The notes under the pieces are model-generated. The model saw nothing but the letters and a program-made list of their open reading frames with translations. It made no database searches and had not been told where the DNA came from. From Neelides folsomi (Eukaryota; Arthropoda; Collembola; Neelipleona; Neelidae), in NCBI GenBank assembly GCA_034687125.1, contig JAQGBZ010000137.1, positions 1 through 64,000 of the forward strand: 64,000 nt of DNA, in the 5' to 3' direction. Position numbers and translations under genes: made by a program. This document shows, in pieces, positions 1-11,160 of the stretch (positions are counted from its first letter, which is position 1; every line of letters starts with the position of its first letter).

Positions 1-380
1 TTTGCCTAATTTTTATATCCATTAAAGTTAATTTAAGTGAGAAATCGAAATTATCGAAAGTGAAATAAAATATTGAGTAGTATTGGTTTGATCGAGTGAA
101 ATGAACGAGAATTGAAATCTCACCAATTCTTTGTGCGCAAAGCAACGGATCATTCAAAAAATACATATGCAAGATAAAATTAAAATTTAATTTATTTATT
201 GTTATTTTTTAAATTGAACAAAATCGATAGGTAGTTCTTGGGATAAGGCCACCATTTGAACTATTGATATCATTTTTATAATTCCAGCTTTGCTTTGCTT
301 CCTTGTCCGTCTTCGTCATCGTGTTCGTCTCCGTCTGTTGTCCTTTTTTTGTTTCCCTACATTATTTTTTAACGCTAAAC
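1..380. other. Region upstream of the Rab gene
   Basis: AT-rich flank followed by a pyrimidine-rich stretch (about 286-360, rich in CTTCGTC-like motifs) directly before the first in-frame ATG of the Rab gene at 381. The sequence ATTCCAG at 282-288 could be the acceptor of an intron in the 5' untranslated region, but nothing here confirms it. No coding potential is seen. Confidence 0.4.
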
Positions 381-2410
381 ATGTTTAGGAGTAGTAGTAA
401 GAAGCAGAATGTATTGAAGGGAATTGTTGACGATGATGAATTTGATTCCATTTCTGTTAATCATTCCGAAGAGCCTAAAATTCCTGTTGAAATCTTCAAA
501 ATAATTATTTTGGGAGATGCAAATGTTGGAAAAACAGAAATTATGAAGAGATTCTGCGGGGAGCCTTTTGGTGACAACACCGATACGACTATTGGTATCT
601 GCATATAATAAAATCTATTTTTAATGGTTGGATTGATTATGGCTAAAATAAGTGTATTTTATCAGGGTTGGATTTTAAAGTGAAGAATATTGAAGTCGAT
701 AATTGTGTGGTTAAACTTCAGATGTGGTAAGCTTAACAATTATTCGATCATTAAAAGAATGCTATTTATAAAAGTATAATGAACATTCCTAAATTTTTAG
801 GGATACTGCTGGACATGAGCGTTTTAGAACGATGACAAAAAGTTTGTTTTTTCATTAATTTGTCAATGAACTTAAAGTAAACCGAACTGTAGTGCTGTGT
901 TATACTATCTCTCTTATAATATATTTCATTAAATTCATCGTTCTAATTAATAATTTAATTTTTTGAATTCCTTATTTTCAGTTTACTACAGGGGATCGCA
1001 CGGTACTAAAAATACTTATTTTATTGTAATTAGTGATTATATAACTTACTGTATTATGTAGGTCGGGGTAACCACGAGGTCCCAAAAGAGGCACATGTGC
1101 CTAAAAAATGGGCACATAACTTTAAGGCACATGGGCTCTTGGACCCGAAGTGGGTAAATGTGCCCACATAAGGGCACATTGAACCCAAACAAGACTTAAC
1201 TTTTTTAACTAATAATTAAATTTAAATGTGGAATTTTCTATGTTTCGACAATTTTGGCCTTACAAACAGGGAAATTACAAAAGGACTTGATTAGTGGTAA
1301 ATCAGACCGCCTTTGGTATACTCTATTTCAACCAACGCGTGGTGATGATGAGCAAGGTTAGCTTAGGCTAGATAAGCGATATTGTTCAAGCTTATTGTTA
1401 ATATAAATTAAATGGATTTTAATGTTTTTCGATATTTTTAATGTGCCCTTATATGAAGCCCTTTCTTGGCACATTTTATCATTTTTCAAGGCACATGTGC
1501 CCGTTATAGGGTTCAATGTGCCCATTTTGGGTTTGTGTACCCGATTTCTAACATGTGCCCCCTTTTGTGGCACATTTTTAGGGTCCAATATGCCCTTTTT
1601 GGGGTTCATTGTACCCGTTTTTTGTCCCAACATGGTTACCCCGACCTATTATGTATGTTAAGCAACTTATCATAATATATAATACTTTGTGAGTTTTATA
1701 ATTATATTGGGTATTTCATTTTGTCATAAGTTTATTCAATTATTATATTGTGTATACCTAGGTGTATTGTTTGTATACGACATTTCAAATATTGCGTCTT
1801 TTGAAAATATTTGTGATTGGGTCATGCTTTTCAATGAAAATTCAGCTAACTTATGCGGTAAGATTATTACAAATATGTACTGCCTTAAAATAATTACTTA
1901 TACATAAAATGATATTGTAAAATCAATTTATTCTTTGAATTTTTCTCAGGACGCCATATTGAAAAGATGCTTGTTGGAAATAAAATTGATAAAGGATTTG
2001 AGCGAGCAATAAGCAAGGAAAGGGGGATGAGATTAGCAATGCAATACAACATGAGGTTTGATAGATTATTAACTTTATAATTAATATAAAATAAATAAAT
2101 AGGTAAGTGAATTATACATAAAAATTAAATGGTGATATTCAAATAGTTTTCATATTGATATGTTAATGTATGGCATTCATAGGCAATCTAAATTTAAAAT
2201 ATTTTATTTTTGAAAACTAGATTCATTGAAACTTCTGCCGTGACAAAAGAAAACATTAATGAGACTTTCGAAACTCTCGCTAAACAGATGAAGTACCGAG
2301 CGGATCTTGACAGGAACAACAAACTGATCGACGCCATTATCCGTCCAAATGACACTTTCAATATATTTTCCGATCTTGAAAAACCTAAATCCAAGAAATG
2401 TGTTTGTTAA
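381..2410 (+). CDS. Divergent Rab-family small GTPase (7 exons, 242 aa)
   Basis: Exons: 381-594, 666-726, 801-841, 982-1002, 1762-1857, 1950-2055, 2221-2410; all junctions are GT..AG and frame is kept to a 242-residue protein. Visible GTPase motifs: P-loop GDANVGKT (about 45-52), switch I TTIGLDF, switch II WDTAGHERF (92-100), NKID (155-158), ETSA (183-186). The C-terminus KKCVC is a CXC-type geranylgeranylation signal, so the protein should act on membranes in vesicle traffic. An N-terminal extension of about 38 residues precedes the G domain. The exon 4 microexon is only 21 bp. The residue equal to catalytic Gln (Ras Q61) is His97, which is unusual. The sequence resembles the Rab1/8/10/13 group in general but I cannot assign a subfamily. 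The start at 381 is the first in-frame ATG. Confidence 0.92.
1061..1646. mobile_element. Mutator-like (MULE-type) non-autonomous DNA transposon in Rab intron 4
   Basis: The 586-bp insert begins GGTCGGGGTAACCA and ends with its inverse complement. It is flanked by a perfect 9-bp target duplication, TATTATGTA, at 1052-1060 and 1647-1655. Nine bases is the usual Mutator length. Both arms carry many copies of GCACAT/ATGTGC, some as the palindrome GGCACATGTGCC (for example around 1090 and 1492), plus TTGAACCC/GGGTTCAA pairs, so the arms pair over much of their length although spacing differs. The centre (about 1200-1360) is different DNA with a short open frame of about 48 codons that I do not recognise. 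No full transposase is present. The family call rests on the duplication length and the repeated subterminal motifs. Confidence 0.75.
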
Positions 2411-3209
2411 TATTTCAAAATTCCTCAGTTTTTAAGTCGGTACATACCATATTCCACATATACTACTACATATTTACTGATAGTATATTTTACTTGACAT
2501 TTAATTATATTTTGTTTTTGTTTATATTGAGATAAATGATAGCATAGATAAAGGCCTTATATAAACATTTACCTTAAAATCTTTTTGTGAGTTCTGACAA
2601 TTAACTGACGTTCTGGTTAATACTAGTAAAGATTAGTTTTTTTATTTTATAGGATGAGAAACTTAATTACATTTTTATTTCATCACCATTTTTTTATTTT
2701 TGTAACTAACAGATATTTAAATAATTTCTTTGATATTTCGTTAATATAATTAAGACAATATGGTTGTAATTTATTCATGAATTTGTTTAATATAATTAAA
2801 GTGATTGATTTAATTTTGTATTGATTTAACTTTTACTAATGGTAAACGTAATATAATAAAAAAAGAGATGTGGATGATTGAAAGATTAGATGAGTCATTA
2901 GCCTCATAGCCATTATTAAAAGCTTCCCCATTGGTTCCATTGATAAATAATTTGTTTGTTTTGATATTAGATCATTTGCTTTGAACTTCATAATGTGTAC
3001 GAGTGTTCTTATCTCATTTAAAGACAGCTAGGTTCGAATTCGTTCATTCTTAAGAAGGGTGTTGGCCACATGAGCCTCTTTTTCATCTTTAATCTCTAAA
3101 GATTACTTTACTACACATATTGCTTCATGCCTTTTTCTCATGTTGACATTCGATTCTTTTGTAATTTGACGTTCTTTAGAAGATCCTTGTTCATTTTTAA
3201 TAATTTCTA
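2411..3209. other. Intergenic spacer between Rab and lipase genes
   Basis: AT-rich DNA with many T runs. It should contain the Rab 3' untranslated region and the lipase promoter. No exon-like stretch or repeat stands out. Confidence 0.5.
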
Positions 3210-4871
3210 ATGAGTTTCTTACTTTTAATTTTTCGAGTTTTATTATTTAAATTCCTCGTTGCGACTATTTTCTACATATCTGGAAGGGAGTATTTCATTA
3301 ACAAGGAAAGGAACGAGAAAAGAAGTCGAACTTATCCCATAAGATTGGAAAATGGAACTTATGTTCCAGCTTTGATGTTAGGATCTCCGCCAGAGATTCA
3401 CAATTCTTCACACATTCGTTACTTTTTAACGACAAAGTGAGAATGATTTACTTTTTTATTTGTTAATTACATATTTCTGTATTCATTTAGTCTTAAATAT
3501 TAGTTATCTAAGATATCTTACAAAAATTACATTTTCCTCTTGGTATAAATATTACAATAAGATTAAATTAGGTATTAGTGATGAATGCTTTCTATAGGGC
3601 AAATGTTAACATCCCCCAAGAAATTATATTAGGAGATTTAAGATCATTGCAATCTTCATATTTCATGTCGTTCATTCCGACTAAAATTCTATTTCATGGA
3701 TTTACTGGAGATTGTACCAATCCATCGTTTCCTTATTCAGCCATTCATGGTAAAGAGAGTTTCTTAATTATACTTAAAATTAACTTTATGATTAGATTAT
3801 TATTTTTATTAATTGGCTTATTGTTTAATATTTTGTGTTAATAAATTTGCAGAATATTTAAAATTGAATGAAGATTTAAACTTAATTTGCGTCGATTGGA
3901 AGTTCTTAGCCGAAGGACCCTTTTACAATGTTGCTGTAGATAATACAAAAGTTGTCGGATCAAAAACGGCCGAATTTATCGAATTTCTTGTCCGAGCGAA
4001 CAAATCAAGTTATTCGGATTTTCACCTTCTTGGGTTTAGTCTTGGAGCTCATGCGGCTGGAATAACTGGAAATCTTCTTCAAGGAGGAAGATTAAGAAGA
4101 ATTACAGGTTTCACAAATTCTATTGTATTTCGATGAATGGTAAAAGTTTGCCAATCTTATATTAACTGATAATAAACCACGTAGAATAGACCTTTAGTAT
4201 TTAATTAAATACAAGTAAAATGCTATTATTTGATTAAATTAATGTTTTAAAGGACTTGATCCAGCTCTTCCACTATTTGGAAGTGTTGAGGCAAATTTAC
4301 GTCTTGATACCAGTGATGCTGAGTTTGTGGACGTTGTCCATACAGCAGGAGGTTCAATGCTCGAAGGCGGACTTGCATTTATCACACCACTTGGACACGC
4401 AGACTTCTATCCAAATAGTGGACAAAAACAACCTGGCTGTGATGGGCGAGATGTCATAGGTAAAATTTATTATATAAATATGATCTATAATAATGAATCC
4501 AATTTAGCCAATTTAAATGTTTCATTCCGTTATTGAATATTTGGAATTGAATAGGAACTTGTAGTCATTACCGATGTCCAGAAATCTTCAGTGAATCCAT
4601 CTTGTCTCAGGGATTCAAATCTTGTCTTTGCTCCAACTGGAGTGAATTCGATGAAGGAAAATGTCCCTGTGATCAACCAATACTTTTAGGAGAAAAGTGC
4701 CCTTTTAAGTAAATAATTAACAATTTCAATATATGCAGGCTGATAAATTAGATAAATTATATAACATTTAAAAATGCTTATAGATTATTTAATTTATGTT
4801 CTCTATTTTTTAGCGCAAGAGGAAGATACTATTTAAAGACAAATCCACAGTCACCGTATGCGAAAGGATGA
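3210..4871 (+). CDS. Secreted lipase, pancreatic-lipase superfamily, short-lid phospholipase A1-like (6 exons, 350 aa)
   Basis: Exons: 3210-3436, 3598-3749, 3853-4107, 4253-4459, 4555-4708, 4814-4871; they join in frame to 350 residues. A hydrophobic N-terminus (residues 1-24) looks like a signal peptide. The fold markers appear in order: PTKILFHGFTG, the nucleophile elbow GFSLGAHAAG (Ser189), GLDPA (Asp214) and CSHYR (His285), giving a complete Ser-Asp-His triad. The C-terminus has YYLKTN..SPYAKG, as in neutral lipases. The two Cys that bracket the lid (PGC and GTC) are only 8 residues apart, far shorter than in pancreatic lipase. In this family a lid that short goes with phospholipase A1 activity and little triglyceride hydrolysis. 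The enzyme is probably extracellular or in the gut. No PLAT domain follows, as usual in arthropod members. The AATAAA signal overlaps the stop codon. Confidence 0.92.
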
Positions 4872-4876
4872 ATAAA
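4871..4876 (+). terminator. Polyadenylation signal overlapping the lipase stop codon
   Basis: AATAAA starts on the last base of the TGA stop, implying a 3' untranslated region of only about 15-30 bases. The next gene converges from the other strand and ends 238 bp further on. Confidence 0.55.
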
Positions 4877-5086
4877 TACTTAAGTATGTGCATGCATAAT
4901 CTTTATTTATATTTTTATTTACATTTAACTATGCTATTAACAGAAATTAAATTGCTTTAATCTGGTTTATACAAAATTCAAGGTATATCCCTTAAGTTAT
5001 TATATTTTTTTATATCATTTATCATATAAGGTATATAAAGATCTTAATACATAACATATCCACGATTATTATATAAAATATAATAT

Positions 5087-5117
5087 ATTATATAATACAT
5101 ATTATGTATTATATAAT
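5087..5117. repeat. Perfect AT palindrome across the stop codon of the first receptor gene
   Basis: Two 14-bp arms (ATTATATAATACAT and its inverse) with a 3-bp spacer. The right arm contains the TAA stop (5109-5111, minus strand) of the receptor gene. It lies between two convergent genes. Confidence 0.7.
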
Positions 5118-6481
5118 TTCCATTACAACTATAAGATATGTGGCTACAACAGAAAAGAACGTCAAGATGGTTGTAGGTGAAATGATATAAAAAATACCAC
5201 ATTGAAACCCAAAACTGTTCAAATATTCGATCTTCTTATCAATGTCGTATTGTAAGTAAGTTCCATCAGACTTAACAACCTTCATCCATTTATTCTTAAA
5301 GTTTATACTTTTCCCATTAACGCTTCCAAGCGAAGGGACAAAAATGGAATATCTGAAAATGAAAGAAAATAAGAGAAAGTAAAAAATTACAACCGGTCCA
5401 GGCTCGAACGTTCTTGATTGCGTAATTACTCCAAAGAATAAAACAATATTTTGCATAACACTCAACATCTTATGAATGAACAAAGACCATGAAAAAATTT
5501 CGTTGAAATTATCAATTAGATCTTCTAATTTGTCAAAACATTCCAAAGATTTTTCTAAATCCATTAACTTTAGCCTCTCTGGTTTTAAGTTTGATGAAGG
5601 CAAAATAATCGTTTTTATAGGACTCCCATATATATTTTTCGTTTGGTTATTTTTAGGAGATTTAGTTTCGCTTATCCAATTATCATTTGAATTGGATTTT
5701 GGAGTGATGATATCAAGTAGAAATGAGATGCTTTGAGAGAAAGCAAACCAATTTAATACTTCCATACTGCAATAAGCAATGTTAACAATGGTATTGATAA
5801 TGCATTGAACGGCAAAACATGTCAATTTAACAGAATAATTTTCCTTTTCTTGAACAACTAATGAATAAAAGTAAATAGGGAGCGTTGGAAAATCCTTCAT
5901 GTTGAGGAAAGCATTAAAGTTAACTGAAATAGTAAGGAAAACTAAATAAATAAGGGCCATTGTGGATTCTCTTTTAAGATGTTTATTTCTCTTTTCAATG
6001 AGTTCTATTTCATCCCGGAATACTATATTTTTTACAAATTAATATTTTTTATTAAAATATTAATCATTACTCAACAACTATCATTTATTGGTTTAATTAT
6101 TAATTTACCAATCAGAATTTTCTTTTCAACATTATTCCACTCATTGTAAAGTTCAGAGATTCTTTTCCAATTTCTCATATAATTGACTTGGAAGGAGAAA
6201 GCCATGATGATATATAAAAGATAAGAATATGACGGCAAAATATGGATAATTGAATATTTTTGTTTAATTAGAGACTCGTAAGCCAAACTCATTGTAACGA
6301 AAATTAATAAAATTGCACAAGATGAAAAGGAAATGAGATGAACCAAATAAAATGTACCTTTGGGATAATATTCAACCTTTTCATTTTTATGGAATTTTAA
6401 TGGAAAGATTCCCAAATACTTTAAAATTGAAATATAGTATTTGTATTCACTAATTGTACTAATAGTTTGGCGTCTAATCAT
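5109..6481 (-). CDS. Gustatory-receptor-like 7-TM protein, copy 1 (2 exons, 428 aa)
   Basis: Exon 1 runs 6481 to 6109 and exon 2 runs 6022 to 5109. The phase-1 intron of 86 bp joins ...KKILIG to VFRDE.... The protein has about seven hydrophobic segments: two in exon 1 (after about residues 40 and 78) and five in exon 2. A long polar loop with Asn/Ser/Lys between TM4 and TM5 is typical of the insect-type Gr family, whose members are ligand-gated cation channels with an intracellular N-terminus. The last segment carries TYLIVVMEI, the position of the Gr signature TYhhhhhQF, with Glu where Gln is usual. The neighbour at 7056-8501 shares its architecture, intron place and phase, and motifs such as SFGF.CGIFY, so the pair arose by tandem duplication. 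Ligand unknown. Confidence 0.85.
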
Positions 6482-7055
6482 TGTAAATGAAATTTCAAAT
6501 TACAATTATAAAAAAATTTATAAACCTAAAAAGTTCAAGATTTTGTGTGAATGTTTATAAACCCAATGAATTTTAAATTGCTAATTTTATATTTCTACAT
6601 GCATATATAAAATTACAATATAATACAATACAATTAGTGAAATTAGTAAATTAGCATCAATTTAGTAATAATTGTTGAAACCCTCTGAATGAAGTGTGTA
6701 TAATAAAAATGATTATTTTTTATTGACATTCATAATGTAAAAATGTTTAAATTAAATTCCTCTTTGTTATAGCTTAATTGTGTACATTGTAAATGGATTT
6801 GGCCAATAAGATAATTTGTCACACTTAAAACTAAATGCGCATTAATTAATACAAAAATCAATTGTACAAAACCATTCAGGGTAAAAAAGTTAAATGGTAA
6901 TTTCAGCAGAATATTTAAAGATTATTATATTTTGTATTTTATGTATAGTATACTGCAGTATGAAATGGTATTATTATAGGTATGCTGGTATAGTAAACTT
7001 ATGCGAATATAAAATATATAGCATATGGGTACCATCCAATTTAATATTTAAAGAT
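6482..7055. other. Spacer between the two receptor genes
   Basis: AT-rich, with TA-rich words such as TATAGTATACTGCAGTATGA near 6945. It should hold the promoter of the downstream copy and the 3' end of the upstream copy. No coding segment is seen. Confidence 0.5.
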
Positions 7056-8501
7056 TTATTGATTTTGAACTAACTGCATTACAACAATTAAGTATGAAGC
7101 TACAAGTGAAAAGAAAGTTAAAAGAGTTGAAGGAGTCACTTCATAAAAGATCCCACATTTGAATCCAAACGAATACAAATACTCCAATTTCTTTTCTAAA
7201 TCTGAATTTAAATAAAATGCATTTGTTTTGATTACCTTCATCCATCGTCTTTTGAAGGTTACACATTTACCATAAACGTCTCCCATTGCAGGGATGAAGA
7301 TGGAAAACCTGAGAATAAAAGTAATTAAGAGAAAGTAAAAGATTATCAGCGGTTGGGCCACAACTTTTCTCGAATGAGACAACAACAATCCAAACAAAAG
7401 GATCATATTCTGGAAAATGGCCAATCCTTTATGAATAAACAGCTCCCATGCAAATATTTCATTAAATGAATCAACCAAATCTTCAATCTTGTCATAAGAA
7501 TTCAGAGCTTTTTCGAAATTCATCGACATGTTCTTATTCTTGTGGTGGTGAAATGGAGCCAATTTGTTGATTTTAGATTTTAAAAATAAATCAATGGAAT
7601 TGGTTGAATGTTTCATTTCAAATGTTTTAAAAGAAATTTCGACATTTAAATTAGCGGATTTATCTGAGTTGACAGAGGGCTTATCCGGAGTGATGAGATG
7701 AAAAAGATAAGAAAGGCTTTTAGAAAATGTATACCAAGTGAAAACCTCCATCCTGCAAATTGAAAAACCAATAGTCAAATTAAAAAGGGCTTGCAATATG
7801 TAACAAAGATATAACAAAATCTTATTGTCTTGTAATTTCGAGTGGAACAATAGCGAAGTGATGTAAATAGGGAGATGTGGATAAGTATTCATATTTAGGC
7901 TCAAGTTTAAGGTCATGCCAAAAGAAAGTATAACTGTGAAAATAATTGCACGTCGGGATTCTTTTTTTAATTGGAATTCTCTGGTATCTATTTTCTCATG
8001 CTCATGTTGATGATCTTTAAAAAGTAATTTTGAAATAATATTATTAAAATATTGTTACAATGTTTTTTATCTAACGTAATAATCAGTATATTATGAAAAT
8101 TAAACAAACTTACCAATAATTAACTCTTGTTCAATTTTATGCCACAAGTTGAAAAGTTTCATTATTTTTTTCCTATTCCTAAAATAAGTGTAATTTGCAG
8201 CCAATGACATATAAATGAACAAAAGATAGGAATAAGAAGAAATGATATACAAAACAGTATATTTTCCTTTAATTGATTCATAAGTGAGGACAAATGAAAC
8301 ATAAGCTGCAATCAATAGATAATTACTACAAAGAATTAAATGAATCCAGTAATATGGGGATTTTTTCCGCTGGGTATAAACTTTAAACCCATTTCCATTA
8401 TTTTCAAAATTTATTTTAAATGGACATAACCCAACTAATTTAAAAAGAAAAATATAATTTTTATAAGCTTGTAAAGTTGTCTGAACAGGTATCTGGTCCA
8501 T
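7056..8501 (-). CDS. Gustatory-receptor-like 7-TM protein, copy 2 (2 exons, 448 aa)
   Basis: Exon 1 runs 8501 to 8114 and exon 2 runs 8014 to 7056. The phase-1 intron (99 bp) joins ...QELIIG to DHQHEHEK..., the same site as in the tandem copy. About seven hydrophobic segments are seen. The region between TM4 and TM5 holds a long polar loop with His/Lys-rich HHHKNKN. The C-terminal TM7 reads TYLIVVMQL, a good match to the Gr family signature TYhhhhhQF including the Gln that its neighbour lacks. It is clearly a paralogue of the gene at 5109-6481, with shared SFGFKCGIFYE and WMKVIK blocks. Predicted chemosensory channel in sensory neurons; ligand unknown. The start ATG at 8501 is followed by a polar N-terminus, as expected for an inward N-terminus. 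Confidence 0.87.
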
Positions 8502-11160
8502 TTTTTAATGTGAAATTGTACAAAGAGAAATGCACTTTTATTTATATTATTTAATACAAAGACAAATTAAATTGAAATAATTACTTAAAATGTAACACTT
8601 AAAATGTAACTCTTCCATAAATATTTTGAAGAATGTACATAAACACCATTAAATGACAATGACGCAAATGCATCATGTATGTTTTGTTTTAAAAATTGAT
8701 TATTACATTATCAATTATTTTTATATAAGGTAAAGTCATCAAAGTCAAAGTGTTGGCATTTGTTATTAAAAACGATGCTATCTTTAAACAATTAGAGCAA
8801 TTAGCAAATTGGAACCTTGAACACAAAATAATAAATGTTCAAAGTCATGCTTCTATTTATAATGTAATTAGAATTAACTCATTGAATACTCAATTTTACT
8901 GAAAAGTACAGATAGTTCATATGTAATATTATTGCTCTCATAAACTATTTTAGTATTAAATATATGATTACCAATATATTGGTATATCAAAATGATTGTG
9001 TTTAATGTTTAAACATACTACATATTACAGTATAGGAACGTTGAACAAAATATTTGAATTAAAGATGATAGATGGAGAGAGAGTTTCATCCATTTTACGA
9101 CTCCCACTCACTCACTCACTCACTCACTCACTCACTCTCTACATTAAATATTAAACAATGCTGCATCAAATCGTGCCGTGTTGAACGGTCTTTGTATCTA
9201 CATATTTATATGTAATTATGTAAGTATTTAAGTGTATATTATACCAAGGTATTCACTTCTAATACATAAGGTTTTAGCAACGGTGTATAAATAAGGTATT
9301 ATTGCCAATACATAATTGTTTAAAGTGGAGTATGAATTTTCAAGTGTAAAGCAATATGATCAAATACTGTGTATATTTCTAATGTTTATCGATGAGGGTT
9401 ACAGTTTCGTATTGTTTATTTAGCAGGAATTTAAAATTAAGAAAGGACAATTCGCAAAGCCTAAAGAATGAAAAAGAACGGAAGAGAATTAAAAGCGAAA
9501 TTTGAGTGTAAAGGAAGCATTACACTTTCAATCTTGTAATTTACAGATCACATCCTGATATTACTTGCTAATTCTCAATTTACCGATGAGGGTCAAATTC
9601 ATCAATTCTCAATGATGCGAAGTTTACAATCAGTTTTTATTTTGGCTTGAGATTCCTCACGACTCCTTGTACACGTCGTCTCAATCAATCAAGCATGAAT
9701 AAAAGTGATTTTGAACAGGATCCAATGCATTTAAAGATCCTTTTTATTTTTAAGCTTATTTTCTTCAGTCATTTCGCCTTTTTTCTATATTTTAAATCAT
9801 ACGATCATACGATGAATTTGAAATGGTTTAAATATTATTTTTAAGTAAGATCTCAATTGGATGATAAATAATTTCGATCTTGAATCTGAATCAATCATAA
9901 AGGCTATAAAAATGAATGACCAAAAATATTTGACAGGAAGGGATGAATTTTTTACTTAAATACAAATGAAGTATTAAGCTCAATCTTGAATCATTAAGCG
10001 TGAAAAGTTGGATATGATGCGCCATTAAAGTCATTTTTAAAGAATGGGGAAAAAGGTTTTTAGGCTACTCATGCGGTTCCTGATATTGACAATTGAGATT
10101 CATGATCAAAATCGAGAGTGGAACAATCCAATCACGCCCATTAACCGTATTATGCAATTACGTGGGAAAAAATGTAAATGTAGGCTACACCGTTTATTTC
10201 ATGTGTATGCCTCAATTCTCGGTATTTTCCTTTTAAAGCCTCTTAATTGACTTGCGACGTAAATAAACATTAAATAGTTTTTATAATTGCTAACTTGTAA
10301 TACTGTTATTATGATTGGACCTTAACTATAATCTTTAATGTTTATTTCATACGCTTTTAAATGGGGTTTATCAAAAGTGCAATAATGCAAAATTACAACT
10401 TCTCAGAATTTGTAACATTTTATTTAACTTCGCGATGAGGGCAAATGTGTTAACAATTCTAAACAAATACTGAATTTTGAATGTAAAATGAAAGGATTCA
10501 TAACATACCATTTATCTAATCAACAATAAGTAGTTTGATGAAAAATGAAACAAGAACTCGCGATCTCGTATATTTATAATATCACCACTATGGGTATATT
10601 TGAGTACCTTGAGTACCTACCTGTACTCGTACCAATAATAAAATGTCTTGTCAAATTTACATCGTATTTATTGCAAATCTTACAAATTGTAATGATGTGA
10701 GGATTGTAATTCCTTATTTAAATGGAATCTGTTTCTTTTTAGTCATTTCGATGGCATTATCTTGTCATGAAGCTACTCTCATTATTTATAATTATAAATT
10801 AGCAAAATTGGCCTCAACAAAGTTTCAAGGGCAAAAAGCCAATTCTTGCACTTGAACCTAAAATTACTAATAAAAATATTATAATTGGAATAACTGACAA
10901 CTAACTATAAATACAATTATTCAGTGTTAATAAACAATGTACAAACAAATCTGAAAGGAATTATTGTGTCATGTAAATTAATTGACTGTAGGCAATTGGC
11001 TGATTGATTAAATGAAATATTCAATGAAATGAGAACAATTGACTCGATTTTAATATAAAATAGCAAAATGCTGAACAAATGTTGATGTCATGATTGAAAG
11101 CGAATATCTTCTATAAAAAGGAAACGTTCTTGGAGGAATTTTGTTCTGGTTGGAATGTTT
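8502..11160. other. Gene-free AT-rich region
   Basis: No exon with good splice sites or family resemblance is found on either strand. It contains one tetranucleotide microsatellite (9105-9138). Short open frames such as 10643-10855 have no supporting feature. Confidence 0.45.
9105..9138. repeat. (CACT)n microsatellite
   Basis: About eight tandem copies of CACT. Confidence 0.9.

Noticed and set aside
5761-5775. TTGCAG acceptor-like site inside receptor exon 2 (also present in the second copy)
   Set aside because: The text before it (NIAYC and GFSIC) is conserved as a membrane segment in both copies, so it is coding, not intron.
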